This document shows positions 10,146 to 22,820 of a DNA stretch of 64,000 bases, one piece after another. The notes under the pieces were generated by a model. The model was given only the letters and a program-made list of their open reading frames with translations, was not told the DNA's origin and ran no database searches. This DNA comes from Cyathus striatus (lineage: Eukaryota; Basidiomycota; Agaricomycetes; Agaricales; Nidulariaceae). The stretch is from contig JAOVFP010000011.1 in assembly GCA_025738555.1 (NCBI GenBank), forward strand, positions 2,976,001 through 3,040,000, given 5' to 3'. Every line of letters starts with the position of its first letter. Position 1 is the stretch's first letter. A program made the position numbers and the translations under genes.

Positions 10146-13100
10146 TTACAAAGAGGAAGTAATACAACATATCCAATGTGACCCATAACAAAACTTTGAA
10201 AGATCTAACCTGCATAATGAGAATGGACCTATAATTGAAATGGTATAAAAGTCACATATTCCATTTCTGAAATAGTCAGGAACCCAGAAAAGTAAATTGC
10301 CTGCCTTATCTTTAGCCCAGCCATTTTTATAACATGATGTATAAATTGAAGGGCCTCCAAGTGTAATGACCTTTTTAATATGATCTGCATAACAGAAAAC
10401 CAGAAATTTCAACAAATTACAGCTACCAACCACAAACATTACACACCTAATGTCAGTTGTGACTTTCTAATATCTTGTGAGCTGAATACTACTTGCTTTC
10501 CATCTGGAGAAAATGTTACTGATATGCCCACATCTATGTGACCTTCAAATGGACCAGTAGCAATTGTTCCACTCTCCACATCCCATATTCTCACAGTACA
10601 ATCATCTGAGCCTGATACCACTTGCTTTCCATCTGGAGAAAATGCTACTGATGTGACTCTTCGGGTGTGACCTTCAAATGGACCAGCAACTAAAGTTCCA
10701 CTGTCCACATCCCATATTCTCACAGTTTTATCACATGAGCCTGATACCACTTGCTTTCCATCTGGAGAATAAGCTACTGATGCAACCCAATTTGTGTGGC
10801 CTTCAAATGGACCAGCAGCAATTGTTCTGCTTGCCACATTCCATATTATCAGAGTATTATCATCTGAACCTGATACTACTTGCTTTCCATCTGGAGAAAA
10901 TGCTACTGATGTGACTCTTCGGGTGTGACCTTCAAATGGACCAGCAACTAAAGTTCCACTGTCCACATCCCATATTCTCACAGTTTGATCATATGAGCCT
11001 GATACTACTTGCTTTCCATCTGGGGAATATGCTACTGATGTGACATATCTTGTGTGACCTTCAAATGGACCAGTAGCAAGTGTTCCACTCTGCACATCCC
11101 ATATTCTCACAGTTTGATCAAGTGAGCCTGATACGACATGCTTTCCATCTGGAGAAAATGCTACTGATGCAACTGGATCTGTGTGACCTTCAAATGGACC
11201 AGCAGCAATCCTTCCACTCTCCACATCCCATATTCTCACAGTTTCATCACATGAGCCTGATACTACTTGCTTACCATCTGGAGAATATGCTACTGTTGTA
11301 ACTGATTCTGTGTGACCTTCAAATGGACCAGCAGTAAGTGTTCCACCTTTAACATCCCATATTCTCACAGTATATTCTGAGCCTGATACCACTTGCTTTC
11401 CATCTGGAGAAAATGCTACTGTTGTAACTGATTCTGTGTGACCTTCAAATGGACCAGCAGTATGTGTTCCACCTTTAACATCCCATATTCTCACAGTTTT
11501 ATCCAATGAGCCTGATATCACATGCTTTCCATCTGGAGAAAATACAACTGATGTGATATGAGATGTGTGACCTCCAAATGGACCAGCAGCAATTGTTCCA
11601 TGCTCCACATCCCATATTCTCACAGTACAATCATCTAAGCCTGATACCACTTGCTTTCCATTTGGAGAAAATGCTACTGATGTGACCATTTGGGTGTGAC
11701 CTTCAAATGGACCAGCAGCAATTGTTCCACTCTCCATATCCCATATTCTCACAGTACAATCATCTGAGCCTGACACCACTTGCTTTCCATCTGGAGAAAA
11801 TGCTACTGATGTGACCCAATGTGTGTGACCTCGAAATGGATCAGCAGTAACTGTTCCACTCTCCATATCCCATATTCTTACAGTTGTATCCCATGAGCCT
11901 GACACTACTTGCTTTCCATCTGGAGAAAATGCTACTGATGTGACATCTTTTGTGTGACCTTCAAATGGACCAGCAGCAATTGATCCACTCTTCACATCCC
12001 AAATTCTCACAGTTTGATCATATGAACCTGATACCACTTGCTTACCATCTGGAGAATATGCCACTGATGTAACCCATCTTGTGTGACCTTCAAATGGATC
12101 AATAGTAATTGTTCCACTCTGCACATCCCATATTCTTACAGTTGTATCCCATGAGCCTGATACCACTTGCTTTCCATCTGGAGAAAATGCTACTGATGTA
12201 ACATTCATTTTGTGACCTTCAAATGGACCAGCAATAATTATTCCACTGTCCACATCCCATATTCTCACAGTTCGATCATATGAGCCTGATACAACATGCT
12301 TTCCATCAGGAGAAAATGCTACTGATGTGACCCAATTTGTGTGACCTTCAAATGGACCAGCAGCAATTGATCCACTCTCTACATCCCATATTCTCACAGT
12401 TTGATCATTTGAGCCTGATACTATTTGCTTTCCATCTGGAGAATATGCAACTGATGTGACACAATTTGTGTGACCTTGAAATGGACCAGTAGCAATTGTT
12501 CCACTCTCCACATCCCATATTCTCACAGTCTGATCCCATGAGCCTGATACCACTTGCTTTCCATTTGGAGAAAATGCTACTGATGTGACCCTTTGGGTGT
12601 GACCTTCAAATGGATCAGCCACAATTTTTCTGCTTTCCATGTTCCATATTCTCACAGTTCGATCACCAGAGCCTGATACCATTTGCTTACCATCTGGAGA
12701 AAATGATACTGATGTGATATGAGATATGTGACCTCTAAATGGGTCAGCAGCAATTGATCCACTCTTCACATTCCATATTCTCACAGTTCGATCATATGAG
12801 CCTGATACAACATGCTTTCCATCTGGAGAATATGCAACTGATGTGACCCTATTTGTGTGACCTTCAAATGGACCAGCAGCAATTGTTCCACTCTCCACAT
12901 CCCATATTCTCACAGTCTGATCCCATGAGCCTGATACCACATGCTTTCCATCTGGAGAAAATGCAACTGATGTGACACAATTTGTGTGACCTCCAAATGG
13001 ACCAGCAGCAACTATCCCCCTCTCTACATCCCATATTCTCACAGTTTGATCAGCTGAGCCTGATACCATTTGCTTTCCATCTTGAGAAAATGCTACTGAT

Positions 13101-15233
13101 GCAACTGAATCTGTGTGACCTTCAAATGGGCCAGCAATTTTTTTGCCAGTTATAGTGTTCCATATGCTAACTGTGCAATTTTGATATCCAACACTAATTT
13201 GTTTTCCATTATAAGAAATGGCCACACTTGTCACTGGTGATGTCTGCTGATGAACTTCACTTCCTTTATATCTCCAACCTTCTTCAATGTCACCCAATTT
13301 GAAAATAATATTTTCAAATATCTTATGATATTTATTATAAATAACTGAACTTTTTGGAGTAAATGGCAATGCTGAAAGATATATATGTGGGGCACTTTCT
13401 GTTATTGGAACATTGAAATGTAGTATAAATTGAACAGCTTCATTAATAAACTCTTGAAACATTTTCTCATGCTATGCATATTAAATTCAGTGTGCAATTC
13501 AAGCTAATTTTTATTGTACTTACATTTTGACAATCCTTCAATGCCTTTAGTAGACCCAAAGCCATTGGTATTTCATTTAGTAAACTCATGACTTCAAGCC
13601 AATAGAGAAATTTTTGATACAAAAAATCTGTTTTACCATTTATTCTTATTGTCTCATTTTTCCAATTATTGGTGTCTATTTCATGTGAAAGCCAATACTT
13701 GCAGCAGTATTGCAAATAACTTGGTATGCAGTGCTGAATCTTTTCAGGTAAACATTTGATGTCTTGGTTTTTTAGATATGATGTTTCCAAATTACAGATA
13801 TTGAACTTTAAATTTTTATTTAAAATTTTATATATTTTTTTCTGCATTTTAATGTTGTATGTTGTTTTATTGATTTTGTACTGCTCTATTTCACATCTTT
13901 CTGTTAAGAATTCAACAAATGACAAATGTCTTGTGGTAACTTTTCCACTATTTGTGGACACCACAGGCTGTAAACATCTCAAAATAATTTCTATATCTTC
14001 ATCATCTTCATCATCTTCATCATTTAAAATTAACTGCTGTATGTCTTTTGTGTTTAATGAATCTTTTGCAAGTATTATTACTGCAAGAATATTCTGAACA
14101 GTTTTTTTGTCCATTTCACTCCAGGCATCAAATGACATTTCCAGAATTTGAATGTACAACTTGTCTATGCCAGATACTGTACTCTCTTCTTGATTTTCCA
14201 TAATTTTTCTCAACTTTTTCTTTGGAGATATCATGTCTTTTTGATCTGATAAAATGTATTTAGTAGCAGTGAAAGCCCAAATGAACAATCCAGAAGCTTT
14301 TTTTGTCATTGCATTTAAGATGTCATCACTTGGTTTCCAGCTCAACCAAGAGTAAGATTCTTCAAATTTTGTTTTTATATAAAATCTTATATCATTATTC
14401 ATTTCCGATTCTACACATGCACCAATTTCTAATTCATAATCAATGCATAGCTCAGCTTTATCTAGCCCCACTGGCTTGTAACCAGACCTTCCAGTAATTA
14501 TAAGTTTACACCGTTTGGAAAATTTTGACCATAAAAATAATGTGTGCTTGAAAATATGCATATCATCTGAAGTTCTGCATTCATCTAAAGCATCAATAAT
14601 CACCACTGGATTGTGTAGTTGGTTCAAATTTTCAATGAAACTCATAGAAATGAGGTTTTCAAAGTGCCATTTAATGTCTTGAATTCTAAAATTGCTATCT
14701 AACTTCTCTGCCATTGCTTTAGCAATAACATTGTGCTTAGAGGCCATAGTAGCAGCTATGGTTCGCCAAACAGCACCAGGATCACTAAGAACTTCATCAT
14801 CTCTTTTGAAGAAATGGTAGCCACAGAGTCTTTGAGTGCCAGAGAGATTGGAAACCAAACTAGATGCAATTGCTGATTTCCCACTTCCAGGATACCCAGT
14901 AATCCACATTATATTTGGTGTCAAATCATCTAATAGTTACAATAGTTTTAGATACAACATTTTTAAGCATTACAAATTACACATACCAAAGTCAAGAAGC
15001 CATTTATCAATCATGTCAAACAAGCTCTTTCTTGTGCCTTCCATGCAAGGAGGAACATAATAATGATCACGAGATACTGGCTTTAGTAAACCAAGCTTTT
15101 GTTGAATTTCATTTGCACTTCCATTGTTCATAATGGTAATATCTCGACCAGCAGCAGTGATATTTGAATTTTGAATGGTTGAAGTATGTGCATTTTTGAG
15201 CATTTCAGTGCTTGAAGTGGATACAGTAGCCAT
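10146..15233 (-). CDS. NACHT-WD40 NLR-type protein (STAND NTPase, NWD/HET-E-like), intact, four exons
   Basis: Exons 15233-14987, 14929-13524, 13471-10447 and 10384-10146 join into 1639 codons including the stop. Introns of 57, 52 and 62 nt begin GTATGT, GTAAGT and GTGTGT and end in AG; the first two recur at the same sites in the paralogue at 61375. Residues 1-82 are an N-terminal region with a Gly/Asn-rich segment (SNITAAGRDITIMNNG). Walker A GYPGSGKS is at about residues 94-101 and Walker B VVIIDALDE at about 191-199, followed by LIITGRSG. The NACHT and winged-helix-like part runs to about 551. About 22 WD40 units follow (roughly 629-1559), then a tail with GNLLFWVPDYFRNGIC and LDLSKFCYG. 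In fungal relatives the WD40 units are thought to sense ligands and NACHT to oligomerise in heterokaryon incompatibility or immunity; the ligand and effector here are unknown. ATG at 15233 was chosen because the upstream in-frame codon is GTG. Confidence 0.92.
10450..13240 (-). repeat. Coding WD40 repeat array, about 22 units of 129 bp
   Basis: Each unit encodes 43 residues on the pattern VTSVAFSPDGKQVVSGSxDxTVRIW, then DVESGTIAAGPFEGHTxx. I count 21 complete units and a truncated last one. Unit 15 (about 11330-11456 on the plus strand) is two codons short, reading GSEYTV for GSxDxTV. Unit bodies are almost identical, while the residues just after GHT and the residue between GS and D change from unit to unit (W, Y, D, C, L, N, G). 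This is the signature of fungal WD40 NLRs that exchange units by recombination. Confidence 0.9.
14930..14986 (-). other. Intron 1 of the NLR gene
   Basis: GTATGT...ATTAG, 57 nt. It splits the codon for the first Asp of the DDLTPNI segment. The paralogue has the same intron (61613-61665), beginning GTGTGT and ending ATTAG, so the position is conserved. Confidence 0.88.
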
Positions 15234-15239
15234 GAGCAC

Positions 15240-16130
15240 AAATTAAAACTTGATATGGGCGTAGAATCTCGGGTTCACAGAGTGAGGAGGGAAGAAACAT
15301 GTCGATGTTGCTACGCTGTCATTTTATACCTATACCCAGACCTGAATCACGCGCTGATAGACGACATTAATAGCTGACATGTCCAGATTGTCCTCCAATT
15401 GGCATTCGGGCTCCCGGGCATCCTGTTCTTCATTTATCACGCCTGTGTGCTATAATTATTGTGAACGCTCATGTAGAATGACCACGAGACCAGTGAGAGG
15501 ACCAATAAAGACTTACTGCTTGATGCTAGAAGTACGAAACATTTCAAAAATAGAGAATGGCCCGTGTTGCTTCCACGCTCAGATCTGATAATCAAAGGGT
15601 AACAAAATGGATGATGTCGAATGTGAGGAGTTAGAACGCCATGTACATCGGGCGAAAGCGTCGCACACCGATTGATGAAAGATAAGATGAAGATATGGAC
15701 TACATATGATGAATACAACATCGAATACCTACCGGCGTGTTCCACTCGAATGAAATTGTCCTCCATTTACATATTCTGAGTTTTAAGTGCTATTTGACGG
15801 TCAGAACTTGGTCAGAATGGAGTTTAAGAGTGGTGAGTCGAATCCTAGTAGCGAACGAATGCTATCGTGCGACAAATTTCCTTACATCGATCAATCAACA
15901 TCAGCTTGCTCAACGATGCTCATCTTCACCACTGAGAATGACCGACGATCATGTAGTACAAACGTATGTGGGTTCGGTGATATCATCTTTCTTTCTTTCT
16001 CACCCACTTACAAGTTACCGATAGGCCTCCGAGCCACTTCTACTCACCTCATACACCGGAGTATAGCTCTGAGACCCTTGTCTATTCTCTCGCTCTCAGC
16101 CTCAGCTCAAGTCGCCGCAGGGTGCTGACA
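15240..16130 (-). repeat. NLR 5' flank, duplicated in inverted orientation at 59990-61374
   Basis: Reverse-complement matches to the flank of NLR copy 2 can be followed in order: CAGTAAGTC near 15510 (with 61090), GAAGTACGAAAC near 15530 (with 60725), the ATGTCGAATGTGAG segment near 15615 (with 60645), TCGTGCGACnAATTTCCTTAC near 15870 (with 60255), and a GAAAGAAAGAAAGA-type run near 15995 (with 60125). No gene is seen. It is rich in CpG, unlike the gene body it precedes. Confidence 0.8.
15321..15328 (-). promoter_or_regulatory. TATA-like box upstream of the NLR gene
   Basis: On the minus strand GGTATAAAATG lies about 90 bases upstream of the ATG at 15233. It is inside the CpG-rich flank. The corresponding box is not obvious upstream of copy 2. 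Confidence 0.45.
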
Positions 16131-17144
16131 GAAACCACACTCGCCTCCTCCCTCCATTACCTGTCGGTGCTCGACATGTATGCAGTATTGTTTGAAGTAG
16201 CGAGACGAGAGGGGGCATGCTAGGCTTAATCCGTGGTGGGCTAAGATGGAGTTTGCGGTCGAACTCGAATGCTATCAAGTATGTCTTCCTACTGCTTTCC
16301 TTTTCAATCTATGATCACTATCCCTCCGCTTCCTTCGTAACCGAGAAACCATCGCCGTCCTTGCAACATCTCGCCTCCGGAGTCCGACCTGCTTCACCCC
16401 TCGGCACGTCGCATATCGATATCTTCGCAAGCACGTGAAAGACCTAGAGGCTTGATAAAGAGCGTTACGTTGCTTTCGAAGTTGACAAGCGGGGGGAGAT
16501 GGTGAAGTTGTAAGCCGACGTGCCGAGCAGGGTCTGGAAGGAGGAAGATAACTTGAAAGGGTGTCAAGACCGGAGCGTCCGCTAACACCGTCATCCTTCA
16601 AACCTCGAGTTACTGACTGGCGTTGAGGTTATATGTTATGTATGGAAGAGATCATGGAATACGTTGGGCCTCCGGGAATGTGGCATCTTTCGTCGTCATT
16701 AATGCTCGTGCCCAGTATCCACTCTTCTCTCCATTGTCCTCCGTCCGCTCATCAATGTTCCCCTGGGCTTGAGCTTGATCGATTGATCCCTTACTTCACC
16801 TACTCTTCTGCTCTCCTGTCATTGTCTAACTCGAGTTTCGAAGGATATGCCCGATATACTTGTGCCTACGATAAAGCTGGGACCTTCTGTGGCTAAGAAG
16901 GATCTGATTCGGTACTAAAGGAGCGCGAGTATCCTGCGTTGTATAGCATCTCGGTTTCGAGGTCTCCGATCGAACCTGGATTATCATAGGCTGCTGGGTA
17001 GTTTTTGAACGATATCATCCGGAGATTGTCAGGCGCTGGGCAGCCTGACGAACAATGCGATCATGTGGTGAGAATGTGAAGTACGTAATCGATGCTTGTT
17101 CCGGACCTCAACGAACACTCAGACCGCGCCTCTTGCAATTACCA
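16131..17144. repeat. Fragment of the degenerate repeat family
   Basis: The part at about 16560-16680 is the reverse complement of 52970-53080 (CCTTCAAACCTCGAG with CTCGAGGTTTGAAGG; GACTGGCGTTGAGG with its complement). The open frames here (16275-16601 minus, 16633-16896 plus) have no recognisable domain. CpG-rich. Confidence 0.5.
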
Positions 17145-17152
17145 ATCTCGAC
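17145..17152. repeat. 8-bp target duplication ATCTCGAC, left copy
   Basis: Identical copy at 21093-21100. Together they flank the TAGGGCTGTACACCG inverted repeats. Confidence 0.9.
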
Positions 17153-18944
17153 TAGGGCTGTACACCGTCACCGTACAATACGGTTATACGGGCCCGTAAC
17201 CGTCCCGTCGAGGCTTCGGAGATTCTTCAATACGGTACGGCTACGGGACGGTTTCAGCCGTATGGAGACCGTACAAAAACGGCCGTAATACGGTCCTTTA
17301 CGGTCATACGGCTTAATTAGATTTAATATCTGAATTTTTGAGATCTAAATTGAAGAAAGAAGGTAAGTTTCTTAAATATTTCATGATAGCTATATACTAC
17401 TCAAAAACTCGACTGTATAGTGGGATTTAAGTAGGATTCTTTGCGATTTTGACTCCAACCTACCGTTTTCGAGCATGCATTATATGACTCGAGGCCATAA
17501 GGAATAGCGTTGCTTATTTTGTGCTCGCTAGTATAGCTGTTGACATTTTTAAGTGCTTGTCTCTTTCTCAAAATATTACCCACACATTGTGCACTCTTTA
17601 AGTGTACTGTTATGGAAGAGAGGGCAGATAATTTTCATTGTATTCAGCTATTCCCACTAACTTTAGTTAGTAGGGTTATGAGGCTCGATGTCGAAAACTT
17701 TTTGGCAGTAAATTTCGATGCCATGAAGCCGAGTCGGCATGGGTTCAGTTATTTGGCAAATTCCTTGTTCAGTTCACCGACCGGTTTAGTAGATATAACT
17801 ATGTCATATGGCAGTAATGGGTCTCCTCTACTTTTTTCAAACTACCATAACCATTCTTAATGGTATCCTTACTGAGATATTGTACCGTGTACGATGAACA
17901 TCTTTCTCAGCGTTCTCTGCTAGTACGTCTCTCTGTCCGTTGACTCTGTGCATGGTATTCCTTCAGATTATAGTTCCTCTAGCATTCTTCTATGTCCTTA
18001 TCCGTACTCTGTATAATACTAATTATCAATAGAGTTCTGCTGTTTCTCCAGCTTCTTTTATTTCATGATTCAGCTTTTCAAGTTCCACTTCTACCTTACT
18101 TCTACCACTTCACATCACTACTTGTGCTACTTTTACCATCTGTACTGTTCAATTTCAATTTTAACAAGGTTTAATCTTTTTATCGAAGTTGTTAGTGGGT
18201 CCTGCTGGCTCTACGTATTATTGTTTACTGTGATTCTAAGTTTTTCGAATACCAGCCATTGATGTAGCACTTGTCAGTTATCTGAGACCTCGGTATATGA
18301 AAATCCACCTCTACTTTCTTATCAAACTCTCCTGGCGACATAGACCTTTAACATGAACCTCAATCGGAAGATGATGAATGTAGTTTTACGCTGATGTGTG
18401 GAGCACCTGAGTTAGGCCCAAAGAGAAACAAACTCCGACTGCATATTGACAACTTTTGCGTGCTGACACCAGAATATGTACATGATCTTTCAACTGTGCT
18501 ACTTAACTTAAGACTAGTACTAACACATGTTATACAATTGAGATATTTCATGTACCATCCCCACACCTCATATAGCTCAATCGCATTATTTTACGTTCTT
18601 TATGATAATAAATATTTCGACATCATTCAATTGAACTTCCATCTATTAAATACATTATATAAACATACTAATGGCTCACATGCAAGGCCTATTCGAGTCG
18701 TACAAGATAGTACTGAACCTTTTCATAGCGTTGAATCTCTTATGCAGTGTCCAATTCGCACTTTATGCTTTGTAAACACTTCTTTGATACTTTATATAAC
18801 AAAATTTATTGCTTCGAAAAAAAAAAATCACACATTTACTACCCGTATAGCCGTATGAAGCCGGCCGTAACCGTTTTACGGACCGTACCGTTTTTTCGTG
18901 CTGAAAAATTTCCTTGATACGGTACGGTTACGGGCAAACCGTTA

Positions 18945-21024
18945 TGACGCTCCAACTATTATGACGCTCCATCCATTAATTAATTCACCGTACTTCTAAT
19001 TCGGTTTGCCGTAGATAAGTCGTTGCCGTACTCATACAATCTGCTCATTTTCTGTATTTCTACACATATCTTCACTTATGCTATATAATTACATACTTAT
19101 ATATCCTACCACTGCAGATATCTCTTTTATAATGCCCGTTTCGACGACTTTCTGAGGTTTCGGAAATTTCCGTTTTAATTCCCACGCACTCCTGAGCATT
19201 GTGCCGTACATCCAACTTCATCCAACTGTACCGTTAGGCATTACAGAACTTTTTTTAAGCTCTTCTATCGTTGTTGTACATTTTATTAATATATATCTGA
19301 CACCATATGTTTATTATATGGCAGGTTTCGATGTTATCTCCTATATAAAATTACCTGTACACTGCTCATCAAAGTAAGGCCGACATCTACATGTTTAACT
19401 TGGCAAGTCATGAACTAAGATAATATGAGACATTTGATAGCTACCTGCATGCAATACAAGGCTCTAATTATGTTATGTACCTCTTCTACACTACTTTTCT
19501 ATAACATATGCATCTTGCTTAATGTATTTATAGCAATAAAGCAGTGTTTTGGAAAGCTGAACATGCGGTATACAATGTAAAACCTGAAATAAGAAATTTA
19601 AATGATGTTCCATAATGCCTGACAGTAAAGTAGAATGAAGTTGGATGTACGGCGCGACTCTCAGGAGTGCGTGGGAATTAAAACGGAAATTTCCGAAACC
19701 TCATAAAGTCGTCGAAACGGGCATTATAAAAGAGATATCTGCAGTGGTAGGATATATAAGTATGTAATTATATAGCATAAGTGAAGATATGTGTAGAAAT
19801 ACAGAAAATGAGCAGATTCTGTGAGTACGGCAACGACTTATCTACGGCAAACCAAACCAGAAGTACGGTGAATTAATTAATGGATGGAGCGTCATACCAA
19901 TGTGTCATTTATTCGCCGTACTCGTAGTTCGGTTTGCCGTACTTAACCGTTGCCGTACTCACAATAACTACTTGTTTTTCCGTATTTTCAGTACACATCT
20001 TTACATCTACTATATTCTACATGTAAATATATCCTATTACTCTGGGTATGTCTTTCATAATGACCGTTTTGACGAGTTTCTGAGACCTCGGAAATATCCG
20101 TTATAATTCCCACGCTCTTCTTGAGCGTCGTGCCGTACATCCAACTTCATTCTACTGTACCGTTAAACATCATAGAACTTCGTTTAAGCTCTTCTTTTAT
20201 TCTTGTACGTTGTGTCAAGCGATAATTGATACCGAAAATATTTATTATATGGTGGTTCTCATTGTTACATCCAATATTTAAGTACCTGTAATGATACTGC
20301 TCACCAAAAGGTATGTATAAATTTGCTATCAATACAGCAAGCTGTGTATGTTATGTAAAAGTGGTGTGGAAGGAGTATAACATAAAAATTAGAGCCTTGT
20401 AGGTGGTTATCAAATGTCTTAGCTTTGAATTTAACTAGGTTAAACAGAAAATATCCTGTGTTAAAACACAGGTACCACAAAAAGTATTTTAGCTTATCTG
20501 AGTTCAACAACTATTAAGTTTAACCATGCACATTAGCTTGAACGTATGTAAGGTAAGTACTATCTGGACATGGCCATATTATGATGGGCAGTGTACAGGT
20601 ACATTTATATATGAGATAACATCGAGAAGTACCATATGATAAGCCTTTGTAGTGTAATTCATCTGCTACTGCGATATCCAACAACGAAATAAGAACTAAA
20701 ACGAAGTTCGGTAATGCCTAACATACAGTAGAATGAAGTTGGATGTACGGCACGACGCTCAAGAAGAGCGTGGGAATTATAACGGATATTTCCGAGGTCT
20801 CAGAAACTCGTCAAAACGGTCATTATGAAAGACATACCCAGAGTAATAGGATATATTTACATGTAGAATATAGTAGATGTAAAGATGTGTACTGAAAATA
20901 CGGAAAAACAAGTAGTTATTGTGAGTACGGCAACGGTTAAGTACGGCAAACCGAACTACGAGTACGGCGAATAAATGACACATTGGAGCGTCATACATTG
21001 GAGCGTCATACAAACGGAGCGTCA
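18945..21024. mobile_element. Nested foldback MITE B2, TIR TGACGCTCCAA, TA duplication
   Basis: Inside the hAT-like element, TA at 18943-18944 and 21025-21026 flank TGACGCTCC...GGAGCGTCA. Removing it joins CAAACCGTTA to CCGTAACCGTC. The right end carries three copies of GGAGCGTCATA against one on the left. Its long arms (about 19899-20180 and 20690-20990) are reverse complements. Its left end is itself interrupted by B1 (18962-19894). Confidence 0.8.
18962..19894. mobile_element. Nested foldback MITE B1 (933 bp), TIR TGACGCTCCATCCATTAAT, TA duplication
   Basis: TGACGCTCCATCCATTAAT and its complement bound a 933-bp segment with TA at 18960-18961 and 19895-19896. The arms are about 260 bp and nearly identical (18962-19225 with 19633-19894). 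B1 and B2 share terminal words and internal words such as GTTTGCCGTA and ACATCCAACTTCAT, so they belong to one family, and B1 sits in the left end of B2. Confidence 0.85.
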
Positions 21025-21100
21025 TACCGTAACCGTCACCTGACCGTAAGCTATACGGCCGTATACCGTATACGGTACGGTGTACAGCCCTAATCTCGAC

Positions 21101-22820
21101 CATGGTCGATGACAACGCTTAGAAACCACGCCAGCGGTTTAGAACCTCCATCTGAAGAATCCCATCTGCTACTAACTACAACCATGAAGAGTGTCTGCTA
21201 TCGATGGATCAGATCAACTTACAAGACTCTGAGGTGTGTTTGATACAGGATGTGTGTACTACTCCCTTACCAACCCTTGACTTACTGATTTTCTCTCCTT
21301 TTTTTAAGGTAGATGTTCAATGTCCTGCCATACAGTTGACGACAAACGGCACTACGTCGCCTGTTTCGACCCCTGCTTCGCCAGCGCACGAGCAGCTGCA
21401 GACTCCACAAGTTAACGTGATGCAAGCTGGTTTAGTTAAGGAGCGGGGGATTGTCGCTCTCTAGCAGGGAAGCTGGGGAGGCTACTGGTAACTGGTTGTA
21501 TTCCTAAGCTATAGGTATGTTGATTCTTTCATTCTCGTTTGGACGGGATGTGGTGCCATTTCGCACTCTAGAGGCCTGCTCAGCCTTCGTCTTTTTTTAC
21601 TGTCTCGTTGCGGCTTTGGTGTGATATGTGAATATCCTAGCGATGAATTTTCATCCCTTATCTGTGCACGCTAACCTTGCATGCTTCATTCGAAAACACT
21701 TGATCGTAGCGTGGGCCTGGCCGTGTTTTTTATGCTTATGGCAACTTCCTTATTCTGTAACTCTTTTTTCTCTGTTCTCTGTTGCGGGAGGCCCGAGGGT
21801 AGTGTAATCTTCGAGATGCCACTGGGTTGGATTAGCAACCAGCTGTACTGAGCCATCATCTACTTTTCGATTACGCTTTGTAGAGTCTAACCTTGCGAGC
21901 TGTTTCTTCTCCGTTATTTTGTTACACTGGGCGAGTGGTTATAGTCGCGCAATCACCCACACGTACACTTTCACCAGTGGTGATACATAGGTCCGTCTCC
22001 AGATTATGCGTTTTGCAAGGAAGCCTTTCCGTTTCCGCTGCTGCTGTGCTAGTCAGCGATTATAATCATACATCCTGAACCTCTTCGTTTAAGGGGGACA
22101 ATGAATGCGCTAGAGCTTTATGGACCAGTGCCGAGATTGTACGAGTCGTGGTTTCGAGCGAGCTGGCACCAAGTTTCTACGTCTCCACTGGGAATGCGAT
22201 ATGTACACGGGTTGTGCTGCGCTTCCGAGACTCGGTGTTACTGTCACGGGTTAAGTGGAAGGAGGGCTGTGTTGTCTTCACGATTCACATTGTCTTAATT
22301 CACATTGTCTTAACAGGAGCTTTATAGGAGGTGTGCTATGCTAGAAACCTCCACTGCGTCTTTTACCTCTCGCTTCCGAGAGTCTCGTCATCACAGTGCC
22401 TTTACTCGGCCTGGCGATACTACTCCATGGGGTCACTCGGTCCTCGTACATAGGTACCCTACTGTACTAATAGTCGATTGCGTGGCTTGATGTTGGGAAT
22501 ACACATACGAGCCGTCCGACTTATGATACCTTTCTGCGATTCAATAGAGGGCGGCCACGGACCCCATGCTTATCGTTTCGACTTCAAGTATTGAGTAGCG
22601 ATCCTTTGGGGCTCCCTGTTGGTGGCTTTCGTTTTCTCAGCCTTGCGAGTCATCTTTCCTGTCGTACAGGAGAGATTAATGCCTTTGTGGCATTGAAATT
22701 CTTGGGGATTGTCACTACTCTTACTATTCTTACTATTATACGCAAAGTTTTCAATTTTACTTCCCCAATGTATAATATACTCATGTAGGCAAACGTGACA
22801 ATATGTAAATCTGGCTAAAA
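21101..22820. other. CpG-rich stretch, no clear gene
   Basis: Short frames only (21204-21464, 21893-22078, 22101-22298 plus; 22570-22830 minus) without recognisable domains. The sequence beyond the hAT-like element continues the degenerate CpG-rich block to its left. Confidence 0.45.

Larger units (their letters stand above)
17153..21092. mobile_element. hAT-like element, 3940 bp, TIR TAGGGCTGTACACCG, 8-bp TSD
   Basis: The ends are perfect 15-bp inverted repeats TAGGGCTGTACACCG / CGGTGTACAGCCCTA with an 8-bp duplication ATCTCGAC outside. The TAGGG start and 8-bp duplication are typical of hAT. Subterminal regions (17165-17310, 18840-18945, 21025-21085) are packed with CCGTA/TACGG words, plausible transposase binding sites. 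I see no hAT transposase; the frames at 17540-17860 and 18394-18858 have no recognised domain. A 2080-bp nested element occupies 18945-21024, so the original element was about 1.86 kb. Confidence 0.9.

Noticed and set aside
10678..11301. Plus-strand open frames inside the WD40 exon
   Set aside because: Antisense shadows of the 129-bp coding repeat.
18394..18858. 154-codon frame inside the hAT-like element as a transposase
   Set aside because: No BED zinc finger, RW or hAT C-terminal dimerisation motif can be seen; it is probably a chance frame.
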